Shown: positions 1 to 9,928, numbered from the stretch's first letter. The stretch: DNA of 64,000 nt from Saccharomycopsis phalli (GCA_020342235.1 CP073215.1:1758655-1822654), one strand, 5' to 3'. The notes: generated by a model from the sequence alone, not told the origin. A program made the numbers and translations.

Positions 1-1
1 T

Positions 2-3000
2 ATAAACGAGTGTTTCAAGAACTTAGACACGTTGATGCAAAACGTAGTTTCTAAGGATGAAGAGGAAAACAATTTACTAGACTTCAGTGACAATTTCAGA
101 AAGAACTTGCTATACATTTCAGATGCTTGCTCTGGAATTGCATACTTGTTAGACCCGGAATTTCAAGAAAAGTCTGAGGGATCGCCAAAGAAATTGACTC
201 AATTGTTAAACAATAGATTGAGACAGTTAAACTTGTCACAACGGTCATTACTAGGATTGAGTAATGGAGGCGATGAGACTCCTGCCTTATTGCCTAGTGG
301 AGTTAATACCCCCAGACTTGAGGATGGTCTGGGACAATATGAAGATGAGGTTTCTTTAAGCAGAAGTGGGTCAATTAGTAATTTAACAAACCTAACTAGA
401 AATGATTCGTCGACTAGCTTGAATAGCTTTGAAGCAGAGGCTAAATTTTCGGAACTAATGCCTGAAAAGACGGGTGGTGACGGGGATGCCACTCCTGCAA
501 TTGGAGGATTAATGAATCCTGCAATAACATGTAGAGCTCAAAAGCTTTATACGTGCAACTACTTTTTTGGAAATACCAAAGAGCAACGCCAAAAAAGTGA
601 CTTATACAAAAAAATTCACAGTTTGCACAAGAAAGTCGGAGAAAAATTGCATGAGGTTTACCTATTTCTTATAGCCAAATATCCTAATGATGTTAAGTTA
701 TTTAAGAGATTTCTCCATACTACTCAGGTGTGGTTTTGCGACTATGGATCAGAACAGACTTTGAAATCCTTTGATGATAATTTGGTTACTTACAAATTTT
801 TGAAAGGCATTCAATTCATTGATGGAATTGAAGACCCGTACACCAGAATCACTGTGGGCTCTAAGATAGAACGATACCATCGTCAAAGAGTAGTGATTCA
901 TGCCGGAAGTAGATTTTTAACTAAATTAGACAAGTTGTTGTTGAATGACATAATCCAATTGTCAATGTCTATTTACTCTGGTATTGCAGATGCTGCTTTG
1001 GACTCTTTGAACGGCTCAATGAAGAAAGTCATGGGATCCTATGGTGTGTTGGTGAATACATTATTTACAGAACTAGAAGCTGTCATCAAAGAAAATGATC
1101 ATAAGAAAATCCAGAGCGCATTAAATGTTTTTATGATCAGCAGATTGAAGACCAGAATTCATGGTGACTATAAGAATCTCAAAAAGTATGCTCTGTTCTT
1201 ATTGCAGTGTATGAATGTTGATCACCAGGCTAACAATGATTTAGCACGCGCTTTGTATCATCAATTCGGGTTATTGGTGAAGATTCCTACGTCTGTTTGC
1301 ATTATCGATCTAGAAAGTATCAATGCTATAAAACCACCTGACAGTATTGTTGATGTGGATATCAAGTTGCTTAGAACTGCAAAAGAAAAGAAGAGACACG
1401 CATATCTAGACAACTTGAAGGATCTTCAGAAGTTGGTATTGAATGATGAAACTTCCAAGGAGAATTCGTGGAAGATCTCGGTGTCAAACATGAACCTATT
1501 GATACACTTGCAAAATGACTATGAAATCCCAACTAATACTGAGATTTTACGGTTATTATTTGATAGATCCAGATCTCCTCATCCTGATATTTCACAGACT
1601 GGCTTGTTTGGTATTTATGATATCCTCGGAAAGTTGCAACAGTTGTCCAGTTATGGGTACAATTTGCGTAAACTTGCCGAAATCAATCTGCTTCCTTCAG
1701 AGATTATTAATGTTAACACTGACTTTAAGTCCTTAGGGCATAATTTCATGGAGGATTTCTCTAATGAGCTAAAGAAGAAAGATAATTTTGAGTATTTTAT
1801 TGATGACAAAATATGCGAAGGGTGGTTATTTTGGGATAAGAAAATGCAAGCAATTGATAATATCCCTCGTACCACCTTATCACTTAATAAGCATGACAAC
1901 CAAATGATTGATACAGTGGGTAGATTGATGAATAAGCAATGGTTGGACATCCTAGTCAAGCACATGATCGAGAGTAACGATGAGCAATCCAAGTTTCAAG
2001 GAAACCATGTATATTTTATGGTTAAATTGGTATCTTTTGTTTGTGCTGGAAAACTAACAAATATTAGTTATCAAGATATTGTTGACGTTTTAACTGCTGC
2101 TTATGTTAAGGATGAGAAAAGTTCACATGTTGTCACTTGTGAAATGATGTGCGGATTATTGATTGCTACCAAGTACACGGATGCAGAAAGTTTAAAGCTT
2201 AGAGATAGATTCGTTTCTAATACTTTGGATAAAGTGTTCGCTGACCTTTCACCGGATAATAATCATGTTTGGAAAATTTTCTCTTGGTGGATTCCATATC
2301 ACTCAGATGTTAGAAGATACTTAAAGCCGCTCAACAGTTTATTGAGTTATAGACCTATTCCTGGAGAAGAATCTCCATTTATTCAGGCTACCAGGTTATC
2401 TTGCTTGAAATCATTTATTACCAGTATGAGTTGGAGATACAGAGAGGCAGATTCATTAATCAAGGACTTGCTGGAGCTTATTTTACATCCTTATCAAGCA
2501 GTAAGAGACCAGATTGCCACAACTTTCACAACGGCATTATATTGCTATTTTAATACTTCCTATCCAGACTTCCAGACGTTTGTCAAAGCTAACCAAGAAG
2601 CTGGGCCTTTAGGATTGGTTCCTTATCAGATTCCAAAACATGTTCTCGCGTACATCACAGATGCATTTGAGGCAGTTGCTTATTTCAGAAACCAGATAAA
2701 ACCTAACGATGCCGTGCAGGATATTTTGAATTCGCCATATATATATGGGGCTAGAACTTTGGTTGTTATGCTTAAGGTCCTGGTGAAGGCTAGTGCTGGT
2801 GTTGGTATTGTAGGGATCATCCGCAGCCACATTTCTCCGTTCTTACTCAACTTGGAAAACATGAGAGATACCTGCAAATTGGCCAATATTGACCCTAGTG
2901 CTATATATAGAGGACTTGCTCAACTTCCTTTCCGCAGTGAGCATGTGGCTGATATTGTTGAGTTGATTCTTACAAACGGAGGAATTCCAAACCCATCATG

Positions 3001-3565
3001 GCATCAATTGCTTGTGATAATCTCCTTTACTGAGATATTCTATTTCCGTCAATTATTACTTCTCACGTCTGAACAGAACCAGGCGCTCGTCAACCACATG
3101 ACTGGATTAGTGTTTAGTCCTCATTTGGAAGTTAGGGAGGTTGCGTCAGTGGCGTTGTCCGGTATGATTCATTGTTCCCCTACAAACGAGCAAGCAAAGA
3201 TAATTCCAAAGTACATTGAATCCTTTGGTCAAATCATCAAGAAATTTAAGCTGATTCCAAAGAAGAAGAGAAAGACTATTAGTGTGGCAGAAAAGAATAG
3301 GCTACATGGTGCCACTCTTGGACTAGGTGCCTTGGTAATAGCCTTTCCTTATAAATCACCTCCGCCAATTTGGTTTCCTAAAGTATTGGAGTTGCTTTCT
3401 GATAATGCATTTGGTGTGTCTGGTGTTGTGGATAAGGCTTCCAAGGGAGTGTTGAGTAACTTCAAAAAGACCAGACAAGATACGTGGCATATTGATAGTA
3501 AGATATTCAGTGAAGATCAATTGCAAGACTTGGAAGGTGTTTTACGAGAGAGCTACTTTGTATGA
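2..3565 (+). CDS. BLM10: Proteasome activator Blm10/PA200, C-terminal part (5' end outside window)
   Basis: Blm10 is a giant HEAT-repeat solenoid that caps the 20S proteasome core and aids its assembly and ATP-independent peptide breakdown, mostly in the nucleus. The reading frame is already open at base 2, upstream of the first ATG at 35, so the gene enters from outside. About 1,188 residues are visible, compared with roughly 2,000 or more for the family. The visible part is helical throughout, with no transmembrane segment, and has a Ser-rich loop near residues 95-145. Family C-termini dock in alpha-ring pockets through a hydrophobic-Tyr-X tail; here the last three residues are Tyr-Phe-Val, so the usual penultimate Tyr is Phe. 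The identification rests on overall sequence character recognised by eye, not on a search. It converges on NIP1 with 1.1 kb between the stop codons. Confidence 0.85.
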   Translation: MNECFKNLDTLMQNVVSKDEEENNLLDFSDNFRKNLLYISDACSGIAYLLDPEFQEKSEGSPKKLTQLLNNRLRQLNLSQRSLLGLSNGGDETPALLPSGVNTPRLEDGLGQYEDEVSLSRSGSISNLTNLTRNDSSTSLNSFEAEAKFSELMPEKTGGDGDATPAIGGLMNPAITCRAQKLYTCNYFFGNTKEQRQKSDLYKKIHSLHKKVGEKLHEVYLFLIAKYPNDVKLFKRFLHTTQVWFCDYGSEQTLKSFDDNLVTYKFLKGIQFIDGIEDPYTRITVGSKIERYHRQRVVIHAGSRFLTKLDKLLLNDIIQLSMSIYSGIADAALDSLNGSMKKVMGSYGVLVNTLFTELEAVIKENDHKKIQSALNVFMISRLKTRIHGDYKNLKKYALFLLQCMNVDHQANNDLARALYHQFGLLVKIPTSVCIIDLESINAIKPPDSIVDVDIKLLRTAKEKKRHAYLDNLKDLQKLVLNDETSKENSWKISVSNMNLLIHLQNDYEIPTNTEILRLLFDRSRSPHPDISQTGLFGIYDILGKLQQLSSYGYNLRKLAEINLLPSEIINVNTDFKSLGHNFMEDFSNELKKKDNFEYFIDDKICEGWLFWDKKMQAIDNIPRTTLSLNKHDNQMIDTVGRLMNKQWLDILVKHMIESNDEQSKFQGNHVYFMVKLVSFVCAGKLTNISYQDIVDVLTAAYVKDEKSSHVVTCEMMCGLLIATKYTDAESLKLRDRFVSNTLDKVFADLSPDNNHVWKIFSWWIPYHSDVRRYLKPLNSLLSYRPIPGEESPFIQATRLSCLKSFITSMSWRYREADSLIKDLLELILHPYQAVRDQIATTFTTALYCYFNTSYPDFQTFVKANQEAGPLGLVPYQIPKHVLAYITDAFEAVAYFRNQIKPNDAVQDILNSPYIYGARTLVVMLKVLVKASAGVGIVGIIRSHISPFLLNLENMRDTCKLANIDPSAIYRGLAQLPFRSEHVADIVELILTNGGIPNPSWHQLLVIISFTEIFYFRQLLLLTSEQNQALVNHMTGLVFSPHLEVREVASVALSGMIHCSPTNEQAKIIPKYIESFGQIIKKFKLIPKKKRKTISVAEKNRLHGATLGLGALVIAFPYKSPPPIWFPKVLELLSDNAFGVSGVVDKASKGVLSNFKKTRQDTWHIDSKIFSEDQLQDLEGVLRESYFV

Positions 3566-4682
3566 TACAGCTGGCCCAGTGAGAAGGAGTGTTAGAAGGC
3601 AACGATCGAATCACGTTCAAGGCACTCTCTGAGAAAACGTAAACTCATATAAACGAATAAACCGATTATCTAAATTTAATGTAGTTTCTTATAGTGTTGC
3701 TTTATTTGATAGATAGATAGAATCAAAACAGCCACTTTTACTCATCACACAGTAACTTGAACATGGAAAAAGCCAAACTGGTGGTTTAGTTCCAACCGGG
3801 CTACTTAACCGAATAGATGTTTTGGTTCAAGGTAGCGTTGACGTGCAGCTAATGCATCAGTGCAGCTTGAAGGTGGAGATTCAGGAAAAATATTTAACTT
3901 GGAAAATTGTAATATAGTTGGGATTTGTAAAAATGGATAATTTGTAAATTTTTAGTTTATTTTAAGAGTGAAACTCTTTTTCAAGGTGTAAGACCGTGTC
4001 AAAATAATGCTACGACTCAGATAATGAACAATTCTGTGAACATTACTAATCAATATGACGATAATTAATAAAGATTAGAATGCTATTTGCTAATATTATC
4101 TTTTCACAATTTTATCTAGTTAACTGCTTATATTAATTTTACCATTCTTACAAATTATACTATTGTCACCGTTGTATGTAATTTTCAATATTGTGTAAAG
4201 TCAAACTGCAGTTTCAGCTTAATTTGAAAAGTAGGGAACTAGCTTATTTAATATATAATATGTAGGAATTTTCTTAATAAAATATTTTAAATTAGATGAT
4301 AGTACCTAAGTATTGAGACGTTCAAAATGTTTCCGGTAACTAACTACTTGAGAGAATTTCGCTAAAATTCCTCATTGCTAGCCTTAAATTATCGCAAATG
4401 TATAGCAATATCAATGGTGATGTATGTAGGAAGAGATTAAATAAATGAAAAATCTGTTTACACATTTTCCGTTTAAAAATGTTGAGCAACAAGGAGCTAT
4501 CATTCAGGTTATATATACCAACCACGTGATCAAGGCATGTTGGCTTACATAGGGGTTATGATTACTTCAAATAAAGTGACTATAAACAGATTGCTCTATT
4601 ATCAGAATTGCCCTCCAGAGTCGCAGTAAGACGACCAAAAGTCACTTCTAGTTACAAAGTTATTCAAAATATATTGATACGG
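3566..4682. other. Convergent intergenic region, AT-rich
   Basis: This stretch lies between the BLM10 and NIP1 stop codons. It is AT-rich with poly-T and poly-A runs that could serve 3'-end formation of both genes. The short ORF at 4340-4525 has no recognisable content. One CACGTG box occurs at 4523-4528. I see no RNA gene or mobile element. Confidence 0.6.
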
Positions 4683-7283
4683 CTAGTTTCTTCGTCTACT
4701 TCTCTTTTCCATACCGTTCAAAGCACCTGCTATAATACCATTTGTGTTTGAAGATATCTTGAAATTCTGACTATGGTTGTGGGAAGAAGGTTTGTTGTTT
4801 GTGCTGCTGTGGTTATTATGGTGGGACTGAGACTGCTGTTGAGACTGTTGATGACCACCGGCAGCCAATCTTTCATTCTTCTCGGCCAACTGTCCAACCT
4901 TCTCTGCCAATGTTATTGACAATTCTTGGACCTTATTCAACTCATGGCCGTGGATAAAGTAGATGGATGAGGTTTTCTGGTCGAGAGCTGCGAATATTTC
5001 CTCATTGAAGATCATCTTGGATAAGATGGAAGACACCTTAGACTCGGACAATTCAAAGATCTCAGACAATTTGAGGATGGACAACTTGGCGTAGTTAGTT
5101 CTGAATTGGAACAAGTAAGTTCTCAAGCCCTCAACCTGCAACTTGGCCTCAATCATTTTCTTAATGTCCTCTGAGTTGCCCAACAACTTCCATACTTCAA
5201 TGGACTTGATGTAGTTGGAGGCCTTCTTCCATTCTCCCAACTGCAAGAACTTAGCGGCATGCAATATAAAGTCTTTAGTGTTTTCTGGAGGTCCCTGGAA
5301 GAGTTGCTTTTCGTGAAATTCCAAGGCTCTTCGGAAAGACTTTGACGTCAATTTTTTATTTATAGCGGCATTCCCTAGTTGAGCGTACTGTGGGATCTCA
5401 ATCAATAAGGAAGCAGTCAAGAATACTGCTTCCAAAAGCTCCAAGTTAATGTGCATATGGAACGGCAACAAGCGTTGCTTGTCTGCAGCCACACTGCTAG
5501 AATTATATTGTTGCTGTTGCTGATATCTTTGAATGCCCTGGCCTAACAACTCACGTTGTCTAGCTGATGTGGCAATCTCCTGCAAAGTCTGCAACGACTC
5601 CTCGATAAAACCAAGCTTGAACGCACACAAGCCCAACTGCACCAAAGTTCTGTTAAACAAGACCTGGAGCGAAGGGTCGGAGGAGTGGATAGTCGACTGC
5701 AAGTGCGACATGAGCATCATGTCTCTGGCCTTGTAGTACTGACTATTGTATGCATAGTAGTAAATATGGCAGAGCATGGCCTTCTTGCGGAAGACCGATT
5801 TGGACTGGCGATATATTAAGGAGCAAAGAGTGTTCAACAATGTGTCACTGTAGGCCTTGTCAAAGGCCTCTGGTCTGGTTGAAACGAGCGAGTTCTTGTC
5901 CTTACCAAGAGCTTTCCAGGCGGATTTCTCGTTGAACTGGATCAACTCAATCGGCTTGAAGTATAAGTGGTCGATTCTTCGCAAGATTATTCTAAACAAT
6001 TGCTCGTTCTTATCTAACTCTGGGCACAATGATTCTATGTACACCTGCGATCTTAAGATCAAGTTATAGAGCTTCGACTCGTCTCTCAATCTCTGGATGT
6101 ATTCGCTGGTATGTGGGTCAATCACAAGCAACGACCGGGTCAACTCATCGTCCAATCTTTCAATAAATGACGAGATTGAGCCCAAAATGTCTACAATGCC
6201 GTCGCTGTTAGCCTCCGGCTCGGCTTCAAAGTCCCAGCCACCCTCTGCGGTCTCAGTAACCCGGTACTTGTCACTGGACTCCAAGATGGTCAACAACGCA
6301 GAAATGTCGGCCTCGGTCTTGGTCCATTGCTCGATTGGCATGAAGTTGGTGTTCAACGCAAAGTCAAAACGGGTAGGAATCAACAACAAGTAGATTGAGA
6401 TGAACTGGAACGGACTGCTGGCAGACTTCAATAATGTCTCCAAGATAGTGACTTGCTCATATCTGTCAACGTTCTTCTTTCCTCGGTTCTCAATAACCAT
6501 CCGGAGTGTCGAAGGGATGTCTAATACCTCCTCTTCTGGGCTTCGTGTGGCCACGGTCGAAGGCTTACCAAGAGTGGATCCGCCAAGCGACACTGGCTCC
6601 TCAGACGCCTCATTCTCATAGTCATCTGGACTCTCTCTAAATCTGGCGATCTCGCGCTCATGCTCTCTTGTGGACTTTTTCACCCGTTGCTTGACACTGT
6701 TGAATGCCTTGGAGGTGGCTCCGTTCATCTTCTGGTTTTCCTTGCTGACGGCGATAATCTCGTCCTCCAACTCGGCAATTGCCTTGATGTAGAATCCCGG
6801 CGTTGGGATATTCTGTTGGCTCGACTTGATTATCAATTTATTCAACTTGTCAAACTCCTTGGATACCGTGATCCAGTCGTCCAAATTAGATGCGTTCTCA
6901 ATCTCCTCTGTGGCCTTTTTGATCTCCTCCAACAACTTCTCTTTGGCCGATTTCACCACCTTCTTATTATCGTCTTCGTCTTCAGAACTCGACTCGTCGT
7001 CCGAATCAGGTATGTTCGATCCCTTTAAGAAATAAGCCACAGATCTCTGCGACGAAGGCTCACTCTTCAAGAACTTGTTTGGAGCAGCGAGATCGTCATC
7101 GTCATCATCATCGTCGTCGTCGAAATCATCGTCATCGTCGTCATCATCATCTTCTAATGGCTCGTCTGAGGAGCTACCGCTTCCCTCTTCAGAAGAACTA
7201 AGCAATTCCTCCTCCGAAGTCGAGGCAAGAGACTCCTCATCCGAATCAGAATCGTAACTGGCAGCAAAGAACCTGGAACTCAT
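4683..7283 (-). CDS. NIP1: Translation initiation factor eIF3 subunit c (Nip1)
   Basis: eIF3c is a core subunit of eIF3. It links eIF1, eIF5 and the 40S ribosome during scanning and start-codon choice in the cytoplasm. The product is 866 residues, close to the family length. Its N-terminus (about 1-110) is a Ser/Asp/Glu-rich acidic tail with two long Asp runs, typical of fungal Nip1. The middle is helical, and a PCI domain follows near residues 590-790, ending in a Gln/His/Asn-rich and basic tail. The start at 7283 is the first ATG and gives the expected N-terminus beginning MSSRFF. The gene lies 148 bp downstream of eIF3k on the same strand, and that gap holds a Reb1-like site. The GAT/GAA-rich acidic tract is the reason for the poly-Ser antisense ORF seen there, which I do not count. 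Confidence 0.95.
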   Translation of the reverse strand: MSSRFFAASYDSDSDEESLASTSEEELLSSSEEGSGSSSDEPLEDDDDDDDDDFDDDDDDDDDDLAAPNKFLKSEPSSQRSVAYFLKGSNIPDSDDESSSEDEDDNKKVVKSAKEKLLEEIKKATEEIENASNLDDWITVSKEFDKLNKLIIKSSQQNIPTPGFYIKAIAELEDEIIAVSKENQKMNGATSKAFNSVKQRVKKSTREHEREIARFRESPDDYENEASEEPVSLGGSTLGKPSTVATRSPEEEVLDIPSTLRMVIENRGKKNVDRYEQVTILETLLKSASSPFQFISIYLLLIPTRFDFALNTNFMPIEQWTKTEADISALLTILESSDKYRVTETAEGGWDFEAEPEANSDGIVDILGSISSFIERLDDELTRSLLVIDPHTSEYIQRLRDESKLYNLILRSQVYIESLCPELDKNEQLFRIILRRIDHLYFKPIELIQFNEKSAWKALGKDKNSLVSTRPEAFDKAYSDTLLNTLCSLIYRQSKSVFRKKAMLCHIYYYAYNSQYYKARDMMLMSHLQSTIHSSDPSLQVLFNRTLVQLGLCAFKLGFIEESLQTLQEIATSARQRELLGQGIQRYQQQQQYNSSSVAADKQRLLPFHMHINLELLEAVFLTASLLIEIPQYAQLGNAAINKKLTSKSFRRALEFHEKQLFQGPPENTKDFILHAAKFLQLGEWKKASNYIKSIEVWKLLGNSEDIKKMIEAKLQVEGLRTYLFQFRTNYAKLSILKLSEIFELSESKVSSILSKMIFNEEIFAALDQKTSSIYFIHGHELNKVQELSITLAEKVGQLAEKNERLAAGGHQQSQQQSQSHHNNHSSTNNKPSSHNHSQNFKISSNTNGIIAGALNGMEKRSRRRN

Positions 7284-7346
7284 TGTCTGGTATCTCTTGG
7301 TTTATGGGCTACTTACTTGAAAAAAATTTTCCTACTGGGTATGGTC

Positions 7347-7353
7347 CGGGTAA
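7347..7353 (+). promoter_or_regulatory. Reb1-like site in the NIP1 promoter
   Basis: CGGGTAA matches the core of the general regulatory factor Reb1 site and lies 64 bp upstream of the NIP1 ATG, within the 148-bp gap to eIF3k. Reb1 sites in such gaps both clear nucleosomes and stop read-through transcription. The function is inferred from the motif only. Confidence 0.5.
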
Positions 7354-7431
7354 TGTTCAGATAGCTACACTGGCGGATTACTTGGAGTTACGTCTCCAAC
7401 ATGTTTTTAAAATTATTATTCGTTTATATGT

Positions 7432-8274
7432 TTATTGCTCAAGACTCTCCTTGATTAATCTCGATAACTGGTCAAGTTTGATATTCTCACTACTGATTAT
7501 TGGATTGGTGGTGTTGGTACTCGATACCCGGTTGTCACTGGTTTTCTCAATGAGCCCCACATCCTTGTTGATGAGCACGTAGTCGCCGCTGATGTCAAAC
7601 GACTTCTGTTCACCTATGAGCTTGACGAACTCTTCGTCATATATATTGAGATAGTCCTGTAGCAACACCAGGCTGATTTTCGAGGTGATCTGGGAGTTCC
7701 CGTTGGTGTAGCCCTTGTATATTAAGACCAAAATCAACCGGCGGATGCTGTTCTCAAACGAGTTGGAGAGGTACGAGTTTAGGATCAAGTCTTGGTATGC
7801 GTCCTCGCTGCGCAACAACTTCCAGAAAGCAGCAAATTTGGCTGAAGTTAAGAGCAAATACAAGTCCCTAATCTTGGACACGGAGTCGCAGAATTGAGTC
7901 ACCGCTGGGTCCTGACTGCGCAAGTTGGAGACGTCACTCAAGACATACACTGGGAGAAGATGCAAGTACAACTCAAAGTCTGAGTCGCAGAACTTTGTGA
8001 GTCCCAATAGCAAAACGTTCACGGTGCATTCCTCGCGCTCTTCTGTTAATGCCTCGGAAGATAACTCGTATAGTTTGAGAAGCGCCAAGTTGGCGTTGGC
8101 GTCGCTAAAGTTTTGCTGGCATTGCACCTTGATGTAGTCCTCCAAGTCCTTGATCACAGAGACATCATAACGCTTGAGTGTCGTCAATGTTTCGGTGATG
8201 GACGCTGGTCGTTGGGCAGGGGCTTCTATTAATGTATTGTTCATTGAGGCAAATGTATATTGTAACGTCTGCAA
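7432..8274 (-). CDS. Translation initiation factor eIF3 subunit k
   Basis: The 280-residue product reads as eIF3k, a small PCI/winged-helix protein of the CSN8/PSMD8/eIF3K group that forms the outer arm of eIF3 together with eIF3l. The key match is near residues 25-70: an ETLTTLKRYD stretch followed by DYIKVQC and NANLALLKLYEL, which corresponds to the fungal eIF3k N-terminal pattern. A further match is SAKFAAFWKLL near residue 145. It is longer than typical eIF3k (about 220-240 residues) because of a Ser/Thr/Asn-rich insert near the C-terminus. A second Met at residue 11 (8244) is an equally possible start. Saccharomyces cerevisiae lacks this subunit, so its presence and its position beside eIF3c are informative. 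Rpn12 was considered, but the N-terminal pattern fits eIF3k better. Confidence 0.82.
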   Translation of the reverse strand: MQTLQYTFASMNNTLIEAPAQRPASITETLTTLKRYDVSVIKDLEDYIKVQCQQNFSDANANLALLKLYELSSEALTEEREECTVNVLLLGLTKFCDSDFELYLHLLPVYVLSDVSNLRSQDPAVTQFCDSVSKIRDLYLLLTSAKFAAFWKLLRSEDAYQDLILNSYLSNSFENSIRRLILVLIYKGYTNGNSQITSKISLVLLQDYLNIYDEEFVKLIGEQKSFDISGDYVLINKDVGLIEKTSDNRVSSTNTTNPIISSENIKLDQLSRLIKESLEQ

Positions 8275-8296
8275 TTGTTAAATTTTTCGAACGCAG

Positions 8297-8303
8297 TTAC
8301 CCG
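8297..8303 (-). promoter_or_regulatory. Reb1-like site in the eIF3k promoter
   Basis: TTACCCG (CGGGTAA on the minus strand) sits in the 61-bp gap between the PEF1 stop and the eIF3k start, 23 bp from the ATG. A site this tightly placed probably ends PEF1 transcription and opens the eIF3k promoter. The role is inferred. Confidence 0.5.
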
Positions 8304-8335
8304 GGCGCGACTACAGCGGATATACTTATACTATA

Positions 8336-9202
8336 TTACTGGAAACTTAGCACTTCCTGGATATACTTGTCAAAGGGAAATATGGCAACGCCCTTCTCCT
8401 GGCCGTCAAATTTCTTGAACGAGTTGGTGCACCGTAATAACCAAATCAAGCTCTCCACATAGCTGTCAAACTTCAAGTAGATTCCCCCACCACCATGGCT
8501 GAACTTTTGGAAAACGTACAACACCGTGTCGGTTGGAAGACGGTACCCGAAATTCTTTAAGGTCTCCTGGTACTCGCTGAACGTGATTGTGTTGCTTTTG
8601 TCCTTGTCGTACACCGTAAATACTTTTCGCCAGTGCGAGATGTAGTTCCACAAGTGGTAAAACTCGCGAAAGTCAATTGTCCCGGACGAGTCCTTGTCAA
8701 ATAACTTGATCATCACCCGCACAGTAGAAAGCTGGAATTGTGTCTTGTCGGTGTTGTACAACGCCATTGCCAACTCGTTCTCGCTCAAAAACCCGCTGCC
8801 GTTCCGGTCGACTTTGTTAAACAACACCCGCAACAGAGCCTCCACCCGTTCTGCATCCGACGTGTTCTGCGCTGCCAAAGGATTAGGCTGCCGGATTTCC
8901 TGCGGCGGCTGCTGCTGGTACACGGGAACCAGCTGCAGCAGGCGCGAGGCCTGTTGGGGGTGAAGTGGGGGTGGCTGTTGCCGGGGTGGCTGCTGCTGCT
9001 GCTGCTGCGGCGGCGGTGGCGGTTGCTGCTGGAACTGTGGGGCGTTCAAATGTAGCTGCTGCGTCGGTTGCTGCTGGAACTGATATTGCTGCGGCAATGG
9101 CCGTTGGTAGCCCTGGTGCGGCTGCCCCTGAGGAGGCGGCTTCTTCTGCATCCGCTGATGCTGCTGCTTATGATTCTGGCCGTTGGTGGAGTTTGGGCTC
9201 AT
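8336..9202 (-). CDS. PEF1: Penta-EF-hand calcium-binding protein (Pef1-like)
   Basis: The product has 288 residues. Residues 1-115 are low-complexity Pro/Gln-rich sequence, as in ALG-2, peflin and yeast Pef1. Residues 118-288 form a penta-EF-hand domain. The first loop (DRNGSGFLSENE) and the third-type loop (DKDSSGTIDFRE) have canonical Ca2+ ligands, and a further loop reads DKDKSNTITFSE; the last hands are degenerate and serve dimerisation in this family. Yeast Pef1 binds Ca2+ and Zn2+ and affects polar bud growth and cation response. The stop codon is only 61 bp from the eIF3k start. The long CAG/CTG-type repeats of the Pro/Gln tract create open reading frames on the other strand that are artefacts. 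Confidence 0.85.
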   Translation of the reverse strand: MSPNSTNGQNHKQQHQRMQKKPPPQGQPHQGYQRPLPQQYQFQQQPTQQLHLNAPQFQQQPPPPPQQQQQQPPRQQPPPLHPQQASRLLQLVPVYQQQPPQEIRQPNPLAAQNTSDAERVEALLRVLFNKVDRNGSGFLSENELAMALYNTDKTQFQLSTVRVMIKLFDKDSSGTIDFREFYHLWNYISHWRKVFTVYDKDKSNTITFSEYQETLKNFGYRLPTDTVLYVFQKFSHGGGGIYLKFDSYVESLIWLLRCTNSFKKFDGQEKGVAIFPFDKYIQEVLSFQ

Positions 9203-9458
9203 TCTGGTAAACGCCTGCTTTGGCGTGGGGAAAACCTGACTGTCAGTATGGCGGCCTTGACCCGGACGTAACTTACCACAAGCTCGTCTGTGTTTCTTCT
9301 GGACATGTGGTTATAAATTCTAGATGCCCAAGATCCGTTTTATTATTACTTCGAAGTCACGTGATCCAGGACCCGTCATTTTGTTTACGCGCTCCGCCCG
9401 CCAGCTACTACAATAATTATTCAGTACATTCAATTAAAATTTACATCAGTATCCTATT

Positions 9459-9928
9459 TTAATCTCTACCTCTACCAGCGACTCTTCTTCCTGGACCCCC
9501 TGGACCTGCACGTCCACCTCTGAAACCTGGCTTTTGTCTTTCTGGGATAGACTCCTTTAATCTGGTGATTGGCAAGATTCCCTCTGGAACGTGCAACCAC
9601 TCTCTCAAGAACTCAACACCTTCGTCAGTCAAGGTGTAGTAGTAGTATTGCCACGAGAATTGGGTCTTGACGTATCCCTTGGAGGTCAAGGATTGCAATG
9701 CCTTGATCACATACAAGTTCTTGGTGTCAATAACATCGTGCTTAATTTCAAAATCCTTCTTAGCAACAACTACACCCTCTATCTTGTTAGTATTCTGCAA
9801 TCACTTCTCTGGATCCTGGTCCGTCTCTTTCTCTCTCAAAAATTCTCGCCATCATCCATTCTTAATCTCTACATACCTTGGAAAAGATATTGGTGGATTT
9901 TTTTTCTGTCTTCCTTTGGAATAAGCAT
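9459..9928 (-). CDS. RPS10: 40S ribosomal protein eS10 (Rps10), two exons
   Basis: eS10 sits in the beak of the 40S ribosome near the mRNA entry channel. Exon 1 runs 9928-9877 and encodes MLIPKEDRKKIHQYLFQ plus the first base of a Glu codon. Exon 2 runs 9778-9459. The joined product has about 123 residues. Exon 2 contains the invariant winged-helix core (LYVIKALQSLTSKGYV and SWQYYYYTLT). The C-terminal tail is Gly/Arg/Pro-rich and ends RGRD, resembling metazoan eS10 more than the short Saccharomyces tail. The intron position after the Gln codon matches the conserved RPS10 intron of yeasts. An in-frame Met inside the intron (9800) gives a misleading single-exon ORF. Two CACGTG boxes lie upstream. 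Confidence 0.95.
9779..9876 (-). other. Spliceosomal intron of RPS10
   Basis: This 98-nt intron begins GTATGT (9876-9871), has a perfect TACTAAC branch site (9792-9786) and ends in AG (9780-9779). The branch A is only 8 nt from the 3' splice site. Removing it restores the conserved eS10 reading frame. Confidence 0.93.

Noticed and set aside
7075-7257. Plus-strand poly-Ser ORF
   Set aside because: It is the antisense of the acidic Asp/Glu tract of NIP1.
7432-8274. Rpn12 (proteasome lid) for the 280-residue PCI-type protein
   Set aside because: The N-terminal pattern and the FAAFWKLL region fit fungal eIF3k better.
8965-9210. Plus-strand Ala/Val-rich ORFs over PEF1
   Set aside because: They arise from the antisense of the Pro/Gln repeats of PEF1.
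9459-9800. Single-exon reading of RPS10 starting MQNTNK
   Set aside because: The first seven codons are intron sequence, including the branch site; the true start is in exon 1 at 9928.
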